From: Paracoccus sp. S1E-3
Lineage (GTDB): Bacteria > Pseudomonadota > Alphaproteobacteria > Rhodobacterales > Rhodobacteraceae
Reading direction: 5' to 3'
DNA length: 64,000 nt
Assembly: GCF_013868135.1 (NCBI RefSeq)
Contig: NZ_JACEMU010000004.1
Location: 310,001-374,000 of the forward strand
The notes below the pieces were generated by a model. It searched no databases and was not told the DNA's origin. It saw nothing but the letters and a program-made list of their open reading frames with translations. Shown here one piece after another: positions 38,166-46,788 of the stretch (its first letter is position 1; the number at the start of each line of letters is the position of its first letter). The position numbers were made by a program, and so were the translations under genes.

Positions 38166-40970
38166 ATGGCACAAGAAATTTGCGAAATCTGCGGCATCCG
38201 TCCCGCCACGATGCGCGTCGCCGTCATGCAGGACGGTCAACGCGAAGAATTGAACATCTGCGAATATGATTACGCCCGGCTGACGCGCCAGCAGCAGCGG
38301 CGGACTTCGCCCATGGAATCGCTGTTCGGCGGCGACCCCTTTGGCAGCGATATCTTCGGCGACTTCATGGGCCGCGCGCGCGACGCCATGGGCGACAGCG
38401 GAATTCGCAGCCGCCGCCAGGCTGCGCCCGATTCCTCGCTGGGTGAGCGGCAATATGTCGACACCTTCAGCGAGCAGGCCAAGGCCATGCTGCAGAAGGC
38501 GGCCGAACGGACCACCAAGGCCGGCCGGCGCGAGATCGACACCGAACAGCTTTTGTATGTGCTGCCGGACAGCGACGCGGTTCAGGCCATTCTGAAGCAG
38601 TTCAAGGTGAACCCGGCCGATCTGCGCGCCGAAATCGACCGCCGCGCCACCGATGAGCCGGGCGGCAAGGTCAGCGAGGATGACGAAATCGGTGTCTCGC
38701 CCCGCGTCAAAAGCGCGCTGAACCGGGCTTTCACCGCCGCCAAGGAGTTGGGCCACAGCTATGTCGGGCCGGAACACCTGCTGATCGGTCTGGCGGAAGT
38801 GCCCGACAGCTATGCCGGCACGCTGCTGAAGAAATACGGGCTGACCCCGCAGGCGCTGCGCCAGCAGACGGTGAAGGTGGTCGGCAAGGGGGCCGAGGAT
38901 GGCCGGATCGAAGCCCCCACCACCACCCCCGAACTGGACAAGTTCAGCCGCGACCTGACCCAGATGGCGCGCGACGGCAAGCTCGACCCGGTGATCGGGC
39001 GCGCGCAGGAAATCGAAACCACGATCGAGATCCTGGCCCGGCGCAAGAAGAACAACCCGGTGCTGATCGGCGAGCCGGGCGTCGGCAAGACCGCCATCAT
39101 TGAGGGTCTGGCGCAGCGGATCGTGAATGGCGAAGTTCCCGAGGTGCTGCGCGACAAGCGCCTGATCGAGCTGAACATCAACTCTCTGGTGGCCGGATCC
39201 AAGTATCGCGGCGAGTTCGAGGAACGCGTCAAGAAGCTGATGGAGGAAATCACCGCCGCCGAGGATCTGGTGCTGTTCATCGACGAGGTGCACACCATCG
39301 TCGGTGCCGGTCAGGGGGGCGGCGAAGGCGGTCTCGACGTGGCCAACACCTTCAAGCCGGCGATGGCGCGGGGCGAGCTGAACCTGATCGGCGCCACCAC
39401 CCTGTCGGAATATCAGAAATATATCGAGAAGGACGCCGCCCTCGAACGCCGCTTCCAGCCGGTGATGGTGCCCGAACCGACGGTTGACCAGACCATCAAC
39501 ATCCTGCGCGGCTTGCGCGACAGCATGGAGGCGCACCACAAGGTCGTCATCCTCGACGAGGCGCTGGTGGCCGCGGCCGAGCTTTCGGACCGCTATATCA
39601 CCGGCCGCTTCCTGCCCGACAAGGCCATCGACCTGATCGACCAGGCGGCGGCGCGGGTGCATCTGTCCACGACGTCACGCCCGGCCGATATTCAGGAATC
39701 CGAGGCCGAGATCGCCGGGCTGAAGCGCGAGCAGGCCTATGCGACCTCGCGCAAGAATTTCGACAAGGCCAAGGAATACGAAACCCAGATCGCCGAACGC
39801 GAGAAAGGTCTGGAAGAAAAGACCGATGCCTGGCGCGCCAAGGTCGGATCGTCGAGCGCGGATGTGAAAGTGGGCGACATCGCCGATATCGTATCCAAGC
39901 TGACGGGCATCCCGGTCAACGACCTGACACAGGAAGAAAAGAACAAGTTGCTGCAGATGGAGGCCCTGCTGCACCAGCGCGTCATCGGCCAGGATCAGGC
40001 CATCGACGCGGTGTCGGACGCGGTGCGGCTGTCGCGTTCGGGGCTGAAGCAGGGCAACCGGCCGATCGCCTCTTTCCTGTTCCTCGGCCCGACCGGGGTG
40101 GGCAAGACGGAACTCGCCAAGGCGCTGGCGGAATCCATCTTCGGCGATGAGGATGCGGTGATCCGCATCGACATGTCCGAATATATGGAACGCCACGCCG
40201 TCGCCCGGCTGATCGGCGCGCCTCCGGGCTATGTCGGCTATGACGAGGGCGGCCAGCTGACCGAGCGTGTTCGCCGCCGCCCCTATGCGGTGATCCTGCT
40301 GGACGAGATCGAGAAGGCCCACCCTGATGTCTATAACGTGCTGCTGCAGGTGCTGGACGATGGGCGCCTGACCGATGGCAAGGGCCGGGTGATCGACTTC
40401 AAGAACACCATCGTGATCGCCACCAGCAACCTCGGCTCCAAATACATCATGGACAATGCCAAGGCAGATGGCGGCAAGGTCACACCCAAGGTCCGCGACG
40501 AAGTGATGGAGGTCCTGCGCGGTCATTTCCGCCCCGAATTCCTGAACCGCATCGACGAGATCATCATCTTCGACAGTCTGGCGAAGAACGAGATCGGCAA
40601 TATTGTCAGGCTGCAGCTGGACGGTGTGAAGCGCATCGCGCTCGGTCAGGACATCACGCTGAATTTCGACACCAGCATGGTCGACCATCTGGGCGAGGAA
40701 GGCTTCCAGCCGGAATTCGGCGCCCGCGAGTTGCGCCGTCTGATCCGGCGCGAGATCGAGGCGCCATTGGCCAAGGAAATGCTGGCCGGCAAGATCAAGG
40801 AAGGCGACACCGTCACCGTCAAATGGTCGGAGGCCGATGGCGCCGCTTTCGACGTCACGCCTGCAGCCCCGAAACCCAACGGGGCGGCGAAGGACGCCAA
40901 GAAGAAAGCCGCCGGCACTGATGAGAAAGCCGCGACTGACGGTGGCAGGGACGCGGCGCCGCCGGCCTGA
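38166..40970 (+). CDS. Hsp100/Clp AAA+ ATPase with N-terminal Cys-rich segment and UVR-like middle
   Basis: A 934-residue two-ring unfoldase from ATG 38166 (GGAG 6 nt upstream). Order: a short Cys segment (CEICG near residue 5, NICEYDYARL near 30) resembling a small zinc site; Clp N repeats (about 95-250); AAA1 with Walker A GEPGVGKTA (about 303) and LFIDEVHT; a UVR-like middle (NFDKAKEYETQIAEREK, about 535); AAA2 with GPTGVGKTE (about 642) and ILLDEIEKAHP; C-terminal D2 small domain; and a Lys/Ala-rich tail. The middle region is ClpC-sized, much shorter than the ClpB M domain. The loop after ATSNLGSKYIMDN lacks an obvious ClpP-binding IGF/VGF tripeptide, so it may be a disaggregase rather than a ClpP partner. 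Monocistronic. Confidence 0.93.
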   Translation: MAQEICEICGIRPATMRVAVMQDGQREELNICEYDYARLTRQQQRRTSPMESLFGGDPFGSDIFGDFMGRARDAMGDSGIRSRRQAAPDSSLGERQYVDTFSEQAKAMLQKAAERTTKAGRREIDTEQLLYVLPDSDAVQAILKQFKVNPADLRAEIDRRATDEPGGKVSEDDEIGVSPRVKSALNRAFTAAKELGHSYVGPEHLLIGLAEVPDSYAGTLLKKYGLTPQALRQQTVKVVGKGAEDGRIEAPTTTPELDKFSRDLTQMARDGKLDPVIGRAQEIETTIEILARRKKNNPVLIGEPGVGKTAIIEGLAQRIVNGEVPEVLRDKRLIELNINSLVAGSKYRGEFEERVKKLMEEITAAEDLVLFIDEVHTIVGAGQGGGEGGLDVANTFKPAMARGELNLIGATTLSEYQKYIEKDAALERRFQPVMVPEPTVDQTINILRGLRDSMEAHHKVVILDEALVAAAELSDRYITGRFLPDKAIDLIDQAAARVHLSTTSRPADIQESEAEIAGLKREQAYATSRKNFDKAKEYETQIAEREKGLEEKTDAWRAKVGSSSADVKVGDIADIVSKLTGIPVNDLTQEEKNKLLQMEALLHQRVIGQDQAIDAVSDAVRLSRSGLKQGNRPIASFLFLGPTGVGKTELAKALAESIFGDEDAVIRIDMSEYMERHAVARLIGAPPGYVGYDEGGQLTERVRRRPYAVILLDEIEKAHPDVYNVLLQVLDDGRLTDGKGRVIDFKNTIVIATSNLGSKYIMDNAKADGGKVTPKVRDEVMEVLRGHFRPEFLNRIDEIIIFDSLAKNEIGNIVRLQLDGVKRIALGQDITLNFDTSMVDHLGEEGFQPEFGARELRRLIRREIEAPLAKEMLAGKIKEGDTVTVKWSEADGAAFDVTPAAPKPNGAAKDAKKKAAGTDEKAATDGGRDAAPPA

Positions 40971-40983
40971 TCGCATCCAGCTC

Positions 40984-41021
40984 GGGGACGCGCGACATCC
41001 GTTGGGGTGCCGCGCGTCCTC
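40984..41021. terminator. GC hairpin after the Hsp100 gene
   Basis: An 11-bp stem (40984-40994 with 41011-41021, one G-T pair) with a 16-nt loop starts 14 nt past the stop. No T run follows, so termination strength is uncertain, but it separates the Hsp100 gene from the peroxidase operon. Confidence 0.5.
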
Positions 41022-41068
41022 TGATATCGCGGCTGATATCCCAGCTCCTTCGCAAAAGGGATTGCGAA
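41021..41068 (+). promoter_or_regulatory. candidate operators upstream of the DyP-encapsulin operon
   Basis: A direct repeat CTGATATC-GCGG-CTGATATC (41021-41028, 41033-41040) is followed by a perfect inverted repeat TTCGCAA-AAGGGA-TTGCGAA (41049-41055, 41062-41068), 57 nt before the dyp start. The right arm contains TTGCGA, which could serve as a -35 with a weak -10 (AAGACT, 17 nt on), so a repressor bound there would block transcription. The regulator is not identified. Confidence 0.5.
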
Positions 41069-41125
41069 TGCGGGTGCAGGCCGCAAGACTTGAGCCAGGT
41101 GATTGATGACCGCAGAGGAGCGCCT

Positions 41126-42178
41126 ATGACCCCCGTCCAGATCCAGTCCGTCGAAAACCCGCTGACCCGCGCGGCGATCTTCATCGTGGTGACGGTCAAG
41201 CCTGACGCCGCTTCGCTGGAAACCGTGCGCGGGCTTTTCGGCAATATGGGATCGCTGCTGCGAGGGGTCGGCTTTCGCAACCCCGATGACAGCCTGACCT
41301 GCGTGACCGGCATCGGCTCGGACCTGTGGGACCGGTTGGGCCAGCCGCAGCGCCCGGCCGGGCTGCATCCCTTCCGCGCCATTCACGGGGTTCATGACGC
41401 GCCCTCCACCCCCGGCGATATCCTGTTCCATATCCGCGCGCAGGGGCGTGATTTCTGCTTCGAACTGGCCACCCAGATCATGCGTCAACTGGGCGATGCG
41501 GTTGAAGTGCAGGACGAAACGCAGGGCTTCAAGTTCTTCGACAACCGCGACCTGCTGGGCTTCGTCGACGGCACCGAAAACCCGCAGGGGATCGCGCTCG
41601 GCGCATCAGTGCTGATCGGCGACGAAGATCCCGCCTTCCGGGGCGGCAGCTATGTCATCACCCAGAAATACATCCACGACCTGACCAAATGGGACGCCCT
41701 GACGGTCGAGGATCAGGAACGGGTGATCGGCCGCCACAAGCTTTCGGACATCGAATATCCCGATTCCGAAAAGGCGCCCTATGCTCATAACGTGCTGACC
41801 AGCATCAACGACGCCGAGGGCAACCAGCTTCAGATCCTGCGCGACAACATGCCCTTCGGTCGGCCGGCGGCGGCGGAATTCGGCACCTATTTCATCGGCT
41901 ATGCCTGCGAGCCGGCCCGGACCGAGCGGATGCTCGACAATATGTTCATCGGCGATCCGCCCGGCAATTACGACCGCATCCTCGATGTCAGCACGCCCGT
42001 CACCGGCAGTCTGTTCTTCGTCCCCTCGATGACCCTGCTGGAGGCGCTGGCGGATCCGCCCGAACCCGCCCCCGCCGGGACCGCAGATGATACGGCAGAC
42101 GATCATGCGCAGGCGGATGACACGGCCGCGCCCGCCGACGGGTCGCTGCGGATCGGATCCCTGAAACAGGAGACATGA
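41126..42178 (+). CDS. DyP-type peroxidase, encapsulin cargo
   Basis: A 350-residue heme peroxidase that uses H2O2 on aromatic or dye-like substrates. The start is ATG 41126, with AGGAG 7 nt upstream. The catalytic GFVDGTENPQGIALG motif (Asp and Gly of GxxDG) is at about residues 152-166; the proximal His is in the RHKLSDIEYPDSEKAPYAHN region, and the distal Arg and loop lie in FIGYACEPARTERMLDNMFIG. After the fold a Pro/Ala/Asp-rich linker (about 315-337) leads to DGSLRIGSLKQET at the C terminus, which fits the cargo-loading peptide of encapsulins (LxIGSLxxE-like). One nt separates it from the encapsulin gene, so it is the packaged enzyme. Confidence 0.95.
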   Translation: MTPVQIQSVENPLTRAAIFIVVTVKPDAASLETVRGLFGNMGSLLRGVGFRNPDDSLTCVTGIGSDLWDRLGQPQRPAGLHPFRAIHGVHDAPSTPGDILFHIRAQGRDFCFELATQIMRQLGDAVEVQDETQGFKFFDNRDLLGFVDGTENPQGIALGASVLIGDEDPAFRGGSYVITQKYIHDLTKWDALTVEDQERVIGRHKLSDIEYPDSEKAPYAHNVLTSINDAEGNQLQILRDNMPFGRPAAAEFGTYFIGYACEPARTERMLDNMFIGDPPGNYDRILDVSTPVTGSLFFVPSMTLLEALADPPEPAPAGTADDTADDHAQADDTAAPADGSLRIGSLKQET

Positions 42179-42179
42179 G

Positions 42180-42977
42180 ATGAACAACCTCTATCGCGAC
42201 CTTGCCCCGATCAGTTCGGGCGCCTGGGACCAGATCGAAGACGAGGCCAAGCGCACGCTGCGCCGCTATCTCGGCGCGCGGCGCGTGGTCGATGTTCACG
42301 GTCCCGCCGGCCCCGAACTCAGCGCCGTGGGCACGGGGCATCAGCACAAGATCGACCCGATTGCGGACGGCGTGCAGTCCGAACTGCGCGAGGTCAATCC
42401 GCTGGTGGAGTTGCGCGTGCCCTTCACGCTGTCGCGCCGGGCCATCGACGATGTGGCGCGCGGGTCGAACGATTCGAACTGGCAGCCGCTGAAGGACGCC
42501 GCCCGTCAGATCGCGCTCGCTGAGGACCGGCTGGTCTTTCACGGCTATCCGGCCGCCGGCATCGACGGCATCCTGCCCGAGACCAGCAACCCCGTCCTGG
42601 ACCTGCCCGCCGATGTCGCCGACTATCCCGAGGCCGTCGCCCGCGCGGTCAGCGAATTGCGGCTGGCCGGGGTGAACGGGCCTTATGCGCTGGTGCTGGG
42701 CACCGCTGCCTTCACCGCGGCCACCGGGGGCGCCGAGGACGGCTATCCGGTCGCGCGCCATCTGGCCAAGCTGGTCGATTCCGATGTGGTGTGGAGCGAG
42801 GCGCTGGAAGGCGGCGCCGTGGTGACGACGCGCGGCGGTGATTTCGACCTGTATCTCGGGCAGGACATTTCGATCGGCTACCTGTCCCATGACGCCGAGA
42901 ACGTTAATCTCTATCTGCAGGAAACCGTTACCTTCCAGATGCAGACCACCGAGGCGGTGGTCGTGCTGAAATCCTGA
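42180..42977 (+). CDS. encapsulin shell protein (family 1)
   Basis: A 265-residue HK97-fold protein that assembles into a protein nanocompartment. It opens MNNLYRDLAPISSGAWDQIE, as in Brevibacterium linocin M18 and Thermotoga encapsulin, and is the typical family 1 length. GARRVVDVHGPAGPELSAVGTG, NPLVELRVPFTLSRRAIDD, ALAEDRLVFHGYPAAGI and DISIGYLSHDAENVNLYLQETVTFQ are conserved P and E/A-domain parts. Residues of the E-loop and the groove that takes up the cargo peptide appear complete. It follows the DyP gene by 1 nt; the pair forms a peroxidase nanocompartment, probably against oxidative stress. Confidence 0.96.
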   Translation: MNNLYRDLAPISSGAWDQIEDEAKRTLRRYLGARRVVDVHGPAGPELSAVGTGHQHKIDPIADGVQSELREVNPLVELRVPFTLSRRAIDDVARGSNDSNWQPLKDAARQIALAEDRLVFHGYPAAGIDGILPETSNPVLDLPADVADYPEAVARAVSELRLAGVNGPYALVLGTAAFTAATGGAEDGYPVARHLAKLVDSDVVWSEALEGGAVVTTRGGDFDLYLGQDISIGYLSHDAENVNLYLQETVTFQMQTTEAVVVLKS

Positions 42978-42986
42978 CTGCCCGCT

Positions 42987-43010
42987 GGCCCGGTGTCACA
43001 GCACCGGGCC
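42987..43010. terminator. hairpin between encapsulin and cls
   Basis: A 9-bp stem GGCCCGGTG/CACCGGGCC with a 6-nt loop lies 10 nt past the encapsulin stop and overlaps the end of the facing cls gene. No T run; probably a bidirectional terminator. Confidence 0.5.
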
Positions 43011-44417
43011 CAGGATCGCCAGCGCGTTGTTCCAGATCCGCAGTGTGACCGGCCATGCGGTCACCTCGGCCAGCAGGATCTGGCGGCTGTCGGCCAGATA
43101 GCTTTTCTGGCGTGCGCAGATCAGCGCGGTGGTCGCCTTGTCGTTCAGCAGAATGTTGTTTTCATAGTTCAGATCGAAGCTGCGCCGGTCCATATTGGCC
43201 GACCCGATCAGTGCGATCCGGCCGTCGACGGTCATCGACTTGGTGTGCAGCAGACCGGGCCTGTATTCCCAGATCTTCACCCCCGCCTCCAGCAGATCCT
43301 CGTAATAGCTGCGGCTGGCGCCGCCAACGGCGAAATCGTCGTTGCGCGCCGGGAAGATGATGGTGGTGTCGACGCCGCGATTGGCCGCCGCGCAGAGCGC
43401 ATCCTGGATCGAGCTGTTGGGCACGTAATAAGGCGTGGTGACGAACAGATGGCGCCGGGCGATATAGATGAGGTTCTCGAACACCTCGGGCATTGCGGAA
43501 TAGCGCGCGGTCGGCCCGGTGCCGATGACCTGTGCGGCAAAGCCGGGCTTGCTGGGCAGCAGAGGCTGGCGCAACACCTCGGTCAGGTCCTCGCTGGTGC
43601 TCTCCATCCAGTCGGTCGCGAAAAGATGCTGGTTCTGACGCACGACCGGGCCTTCGAAGCGCATCAGGATATCCACCCAGGGGCCGAACTTCGCCTTGGG
43701 CAGGAAGGCCGGATCGGCGCAGTTCTGACTGCCGCAATAGGTGACCGCGTTGTCGATCACCACGATCTTGCGGTGGTTGCGCAGATCGATCCGGCCATCG
43801 ATGGCGTCCCAATGCGGGCGCAGGGCGATGCCTGTCTTGACGCCCGCCGCCGTCATACCTGCCCAGGCGGGGCTGAGCGTCAGGGCGCGTGAACCGATGG
43901 CGTCCACCAGCGTCCGGCAGGTGACCCCGCGCGCGGCGGCGCGCTTCACCGCCTCGATCACCTTGGTGCCGTTATGGTCGATGAGCCAGATATAGAACAG
44001 CAGATGGACATGGTCCGTCGCGGCGTCGATATCGGCGACCATCCGGTCGATGCCGCTGTCGGAATCCGCCATCAGCTCGGCATGATTGCCGCCGACCGCC
44101 GGATAAAGGCTGATCGATTCGCCGACCTTGAACAGCGGCCGATACATCGGCGTGACCTTGGCCTGATTTTCAGGGGCATCCCAGCCCGGCAGCGTCTGCG
44201 GCAGGGGCAGGTGCTTGTAGATGCGGGTCAGACGCTCGATCCGGTTGCGCCCGATGCTGGTGCTGCCCAGCAGCAGATAGGCGAGCGCACCGGCAAAGGG
44301 CAGCACCAGCACCACCACCAGCCATGCCAACCGCGAGACCGGCTCTCGGTGGCGGCGCAGCAGGATGTGGAAGCCGCAAACGGCCACGGTCAGGCAATAG
44401 AAGAAAAGCGTCGTCAT
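42996..44417 (-). CDS. cls: cardiolipin synthase (phospholipase D family)
   Basis: A 473-residue inner-membrane enzyme that condenses two phosphatidylglycerols to cardiolipin. I place the start at ATG 44417 (MTTLFFYCLTVAVCGFHIL). Two N-terminal membrane helices are followed by two PLD domains with HKD motifs NHRKIVVIDN (about residue 220) and LHTKSMTVDG (about 400). GSQNCADPAFLPKAKFGPW and IGSANMDRRSFDLNYENN follow the motifs. Bacterial Cls of the ClsA type is 480-490 residues, so it is full length. It is divergent from the sulfate operon across a 500-bp spacer. Confidence 0.94.
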   Translation of the reverse strand: MTTLFFYCLTVAVCGFHILLRRHREPVSRLAWLVVVLVLPFAGALAYLLLGSTSIGRNRIERLTRIYKHLPLPQTLPGWDAPENQAKVTPMYRPLFKVGESISLYPAVGGNHAELMADSDSGIDRMVADIDAATDHVHLLFYIWLIDHNGTKVIEAVKRAAARGVTCRTLVDAIGSRALTLSPAWAGMTAAGVKTGIALRPHWDAIDGRIDLRNHRKIVVIDNAVTYCGSQNCADPAFLPKAKFGPWVDILMRFEGPVVRQNQHLFATDWMESTSEDLTEVLRQPLLPSKPGFAAQVIGTGPTARYSAMPEVFENLIYIARRHLFVTTPYYVPNSSIQDALCAAANRGVDTTIIFPARNDDFAVGGASRSYYEDLLEAGVKIWEYRPGLLHTKSMTVDGRIALIGSANMDRRSFDLNYENNILLNDKATTALICARQKSYLADSRQILLAEVTAWPVTLRIWNNALAILGPVL

Positions 44418-44783
44418 CCGGCCCCCCGGTGTCCGGCGCGCTGTGGCGCCTGCTCCTCCAACTCTGCCCCGAGGGCGGCCAGCGTGCAATTCCCCCGCGC
44501 CGAATCACGGCGGTGTCGGTCTGCCGCGGTAGGTCCCGCGCCTCGGTACAAAGATTTGCGCGCGGGCCAGAACGCTGGGCGGTTTGCCTAAAATCAAGGC
44601 AATTAGGGGGAGAGGATTCGCGCCGAAAACCTTGATCGCACGAGCAGGGTCTGCCCATTTTCGCGGCACGAAAAAACACGATCTTCAGGGTCGGGTTTTT
44701 TCGCTTGCCATACACGATAATCTTGGTCGTAATTATGAGGTAGGGCCCACACTGGCGCCCGCACCACAAAGAGGAACAGGCAG
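44418..44783 (+). promoter_or_regulatory. spacer between cls and the sulfate operon: promoter region with two inverted repeats
   Basis: No gene in this stretch. TTGCCT-N7-AGGCAA (44584-44602) is an inverted repeat. CGAAAAAAC (44669-44677) pairs with GTTTTTTCG (44695-44703) across a 17-nt loop, an unusual A/T-rich 9-bp stem. TTGCCA (44705-44710) followed about 19 nt on by TAATTA is the best promoter-like pair in front of the leader ORF. Function of the repeats unknown; operator for a sulfur regulator is a guess. Confidence 0.4.
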
Positions 44784-44861
44784 ATGACTGAAGTCAGGGC
44801 TTCCAGAACCATCATCCCGGCCACCGGCGCCCCCATGTGCCGCCCGCAGATGCGCGGCTGA
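44784..44861 (+). CDS. Cys-containing leader peptide upstream of cysP
   Basis: A 25-codon reading frame with its own Shine-Dalgarno (GAGGAACAGGCAG before ATG 44784). It begins [10 protein letters not shown] and ends PMCRPQMRG before TGA 44861, 56 nt before the cysP start. The single Cys codon followed by Arg-Pro near the end, plus the position ahead of a sulfate/cysteine-supply operon, suggests a cysteine-sensing attenuation peptide. Small Cys-rich upstream ORFs before sulfur genes are known in actinobacteria; this one is a candidate by analogy only. Two rare Arg codons (AGG, AGA) occur in the first eight. Confidence 0.55.
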   Translation: MTEVRASRTIIPATGAPMCRPQMRG

Positions 44862-44917
44862 ACCGTCCACCCGAACGCTTCCAACATTTGCAGATTGCTC
44901 ACAGGGAACTGATCCAC

Positions 44918-45949
44918 ATGAAATCGCATCCGACCCATACCATCGCCTATCCGTCTGCCTGGCTGCGCGCCGGTATCTCGACGCTGGCACTGGCGCTGGC
45001 GCTGAGCGTCCTGCCCGCCACCTCGCGCGCGCAGGAGCTGCTGAATGTCAGCTATGACCCCACGCGCGAGCTTTACCGCGACGTGAACGAGGCTTTTGCC
45101 AAGAAATGGCAGGCCGACGGCCACCCGGCGCCCGCGATCGAAACCAGCCATGGCGGATCGGGCGCTCAGGCCCGCGCGGTGATCGACGGGCTGAACGCGC
45201 AGGTGGTGACGCTGGCACTGGCCTCGGACATCGACAAGATCGCCGCGACCGGCAAGCTGCCGGCCGACTGGCAGTCGAAGCTGCCGCACAATTCCAGCCC
45301 CTATACCTCGACCATCGTTTTCCTGGTCCGCAAGGACAATCCCAAGGGGATCAAGGACTGGGGCGATCTGATCAAGGACGGGGTCGAGGTGATCACGCCG
45401 AACCCCAAGACCTCGGGCGGGGCGCGCTGGAACTATCTGGCCGCCTGGGCGTGGGCCGAGAAGAACGGTCAGGACCCGAAAGCTTTCGTGGCCGAGCTGT
45501 TCAAGCATGTCCCCGTTCTGGATACCGGCGCGCGCGGAGCGACCACGACCTTTGCGCAGCGCGGCATCGGCGATGTCCTGCTGGCCTGGGAAAACGAGGC
45601 CTATCTGGCCCTGAACGAGCTTGGCCCCGACCAGTTCGAGATCGTCGTGCCCTCGGTCTCGATCCTGGCCGAACCGCCGGTCGCCGTGGTTGAGGCCAAT
45701 ATCGCCGATGACGCGCAGCGCGCCCTCGCCGACGCCTATCTGGACTTCCTCTACAGCCCCGAGGGGCAGGCGCTTGCCTATAAGCATTATTACCGTGCCT
45801 GGGATACCAGCGCCGCCGCGCCCGAGGACGTGGCCCGCTTTCCGAAGCTGGAACTGGTCAACATCAGCGACTTCGGTGGCTGGGCCAAGGCGCAGCCGGA
45901 ACATTTCGGCGATGGCGGCGTCTTCGAACAGATCTATACGGCGAAGTGA
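44918..45949 (+). CDS. cysP: sulfate ABC transporter substrate-binding protein (first system)
   Basis: A 343-residue periplasmic sulfate- or thiosulfate-binding protein from ATG 44918 with a long signal peptide ([21 protein letters not shown]). [22 protein letters not shown] is the family N terminus; [16 protein letters not shown] (oxyanion-binding Ser-Gly) and [23 protein letters not shown] are conserved, as is [17 protein letters not shown]. The next gene's start overlaps the stop. First gene of cysPTWA. It is about as long as Sbp/CysP (330-340); the two cannot be told apart reliably by sequence alone. Confidence 0.94.
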   Translation: MKSHPTHTIAYPSAWLRAGISTLALALALSVLPATSRAQELLNVSYDPTRELYRDVNEAFAKKWQADGHPAPAIETSHGGSGAQARAVIDGLNAQVVTLALASDIDKIAATGKLPADWQSKLPHNSSPYTSTIVFLVRKDNPKGIKDWGDLIKDGVEVITPNPKTSGGARWNYLAAWAWAEKNGQDPKAFVAELFKHVPVLDTGARGATTTFAQRGIGDVLLAWENEAYLALNELGPDQFEIVVPSVSILAEPPVAVVEANIADDAQRALADAYLDFLYSPEGQALAYKHYYRAWDTSAAAPEDVARFPKLELVNISDFGGWAKAQPEHFGDGGVFEQIYTAK

Positions 45950-46788
45950 CGCCCATGGGTGTTCTCGTCCGCAAAACCCCGATGCCCGGCCTCGCCCTGT
46001 CGGCCGGCATCACCCTGACGATGCTGTCCATCGTCGTGCTGCTGCCGATCGGCGCCCTTCTGTTGAAGGGCGCCAGCTTCGGCCCCGGCAATGTCTGGGA
46101 CGTCATCAACCGCGAACGAGTCTGGGCGGCGCTGTTCCTGTCCTTCCGGCTGTCCTTCTTCGCGGCGCTGTTCAATCTGGTCTTCGGGGTGGTGCTGGCC
46201 TGGGTGCTGGTCCGCTATGACTTTCCCGGCCGGCGTCTGGTCGACGCCGCCGTAGACCTGCCTTTCGCGCTGCCCACCGCGGTCGCCGGTATCGCGCTGA
46301 CCACGCTATACGCCCCCAATGGCGCCTTCGGGCAACTCGCGGCGCAGATCGGCTGGAAGATCGCCTACAGTCAATGGGGCATCCTGCTGGCGCTGATCTT
46401 CGTGGGCCTGCCCTTCGTCACCCGCACCGTCCAGCCGGTGATCGAGGAGATCGAACGTGAGGTCGAGGAAGCCTCGGCGACGCTCGGCGCCTCGCGGCTC
46501 TATACGCTGCGCCATGTGATCCTGCCGATGCTGACGCCCGCCGCGCTGACCGGCTTTGCGCTGGCACTGGCGCGGGCGGTCGGCGAATACGGATCCGTCA
46601 TCTTCATCGCCGGAAACATCCCCCTGAAAACCGAAATCGCGCCCCTGCTGATCGTCATCCAGCTGGAGGAGTTCAACTATGACGCCGCCGCCTCGATCGG
46701 CATCGCCATGCTGCTGATCTCATTCGCGATGCTGCTGGCCATCAACATCATTCAGATCGTTTCGCGCAGGAAAATGGGCCATGTCTGA
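45946..46788 (+). CDS. cysT: sulfate ABC transporter permease CysT (first system)
   Basis: A 280-residue permease. GTG 45946 overlaps the cysP stop; ATG 45955 is an alternative, and neither has a clear Shine-Dalgarno. Six helices, with the EAA loop [28 protein letters not shown] at about residue 170 followed by [25 protein letters not shown], which is typical of CysT. It overlaps cysW by 8 bp. Confidence 0.94.
   Translation: MTPMGVLVRKTPMPGLALSAGITLTMLSIVVLLPIGALLLKGASFGPGNVWDVINRERVWAALFLSFRLSFFAALFNLVFGVVLAWVLVRYDFPGRRLVDAAVDLPFALPTAVAGIALTTLYAPNGAFGQLAAQIGWKIAYSQWGILLALIFVGLPFVTRTVQPVIEEIEREVEEASATLGASRLYTLRHVILPMLTPAALTGFALALARAVGEYGSVIFIAGNIPLKTEIAPLLIVIQLEEFNYDAAASIGIAMLLISFAMLLAINIIQIVSRRKMGHV

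Noticed and set aside
42180..42977. Encapsulin as a phage capsid remnant
   Set aside because: Length and sequence fit family 1 encapsulins, and it is coupled to a DyP with a loading peptide; no phage genes adjoin it.
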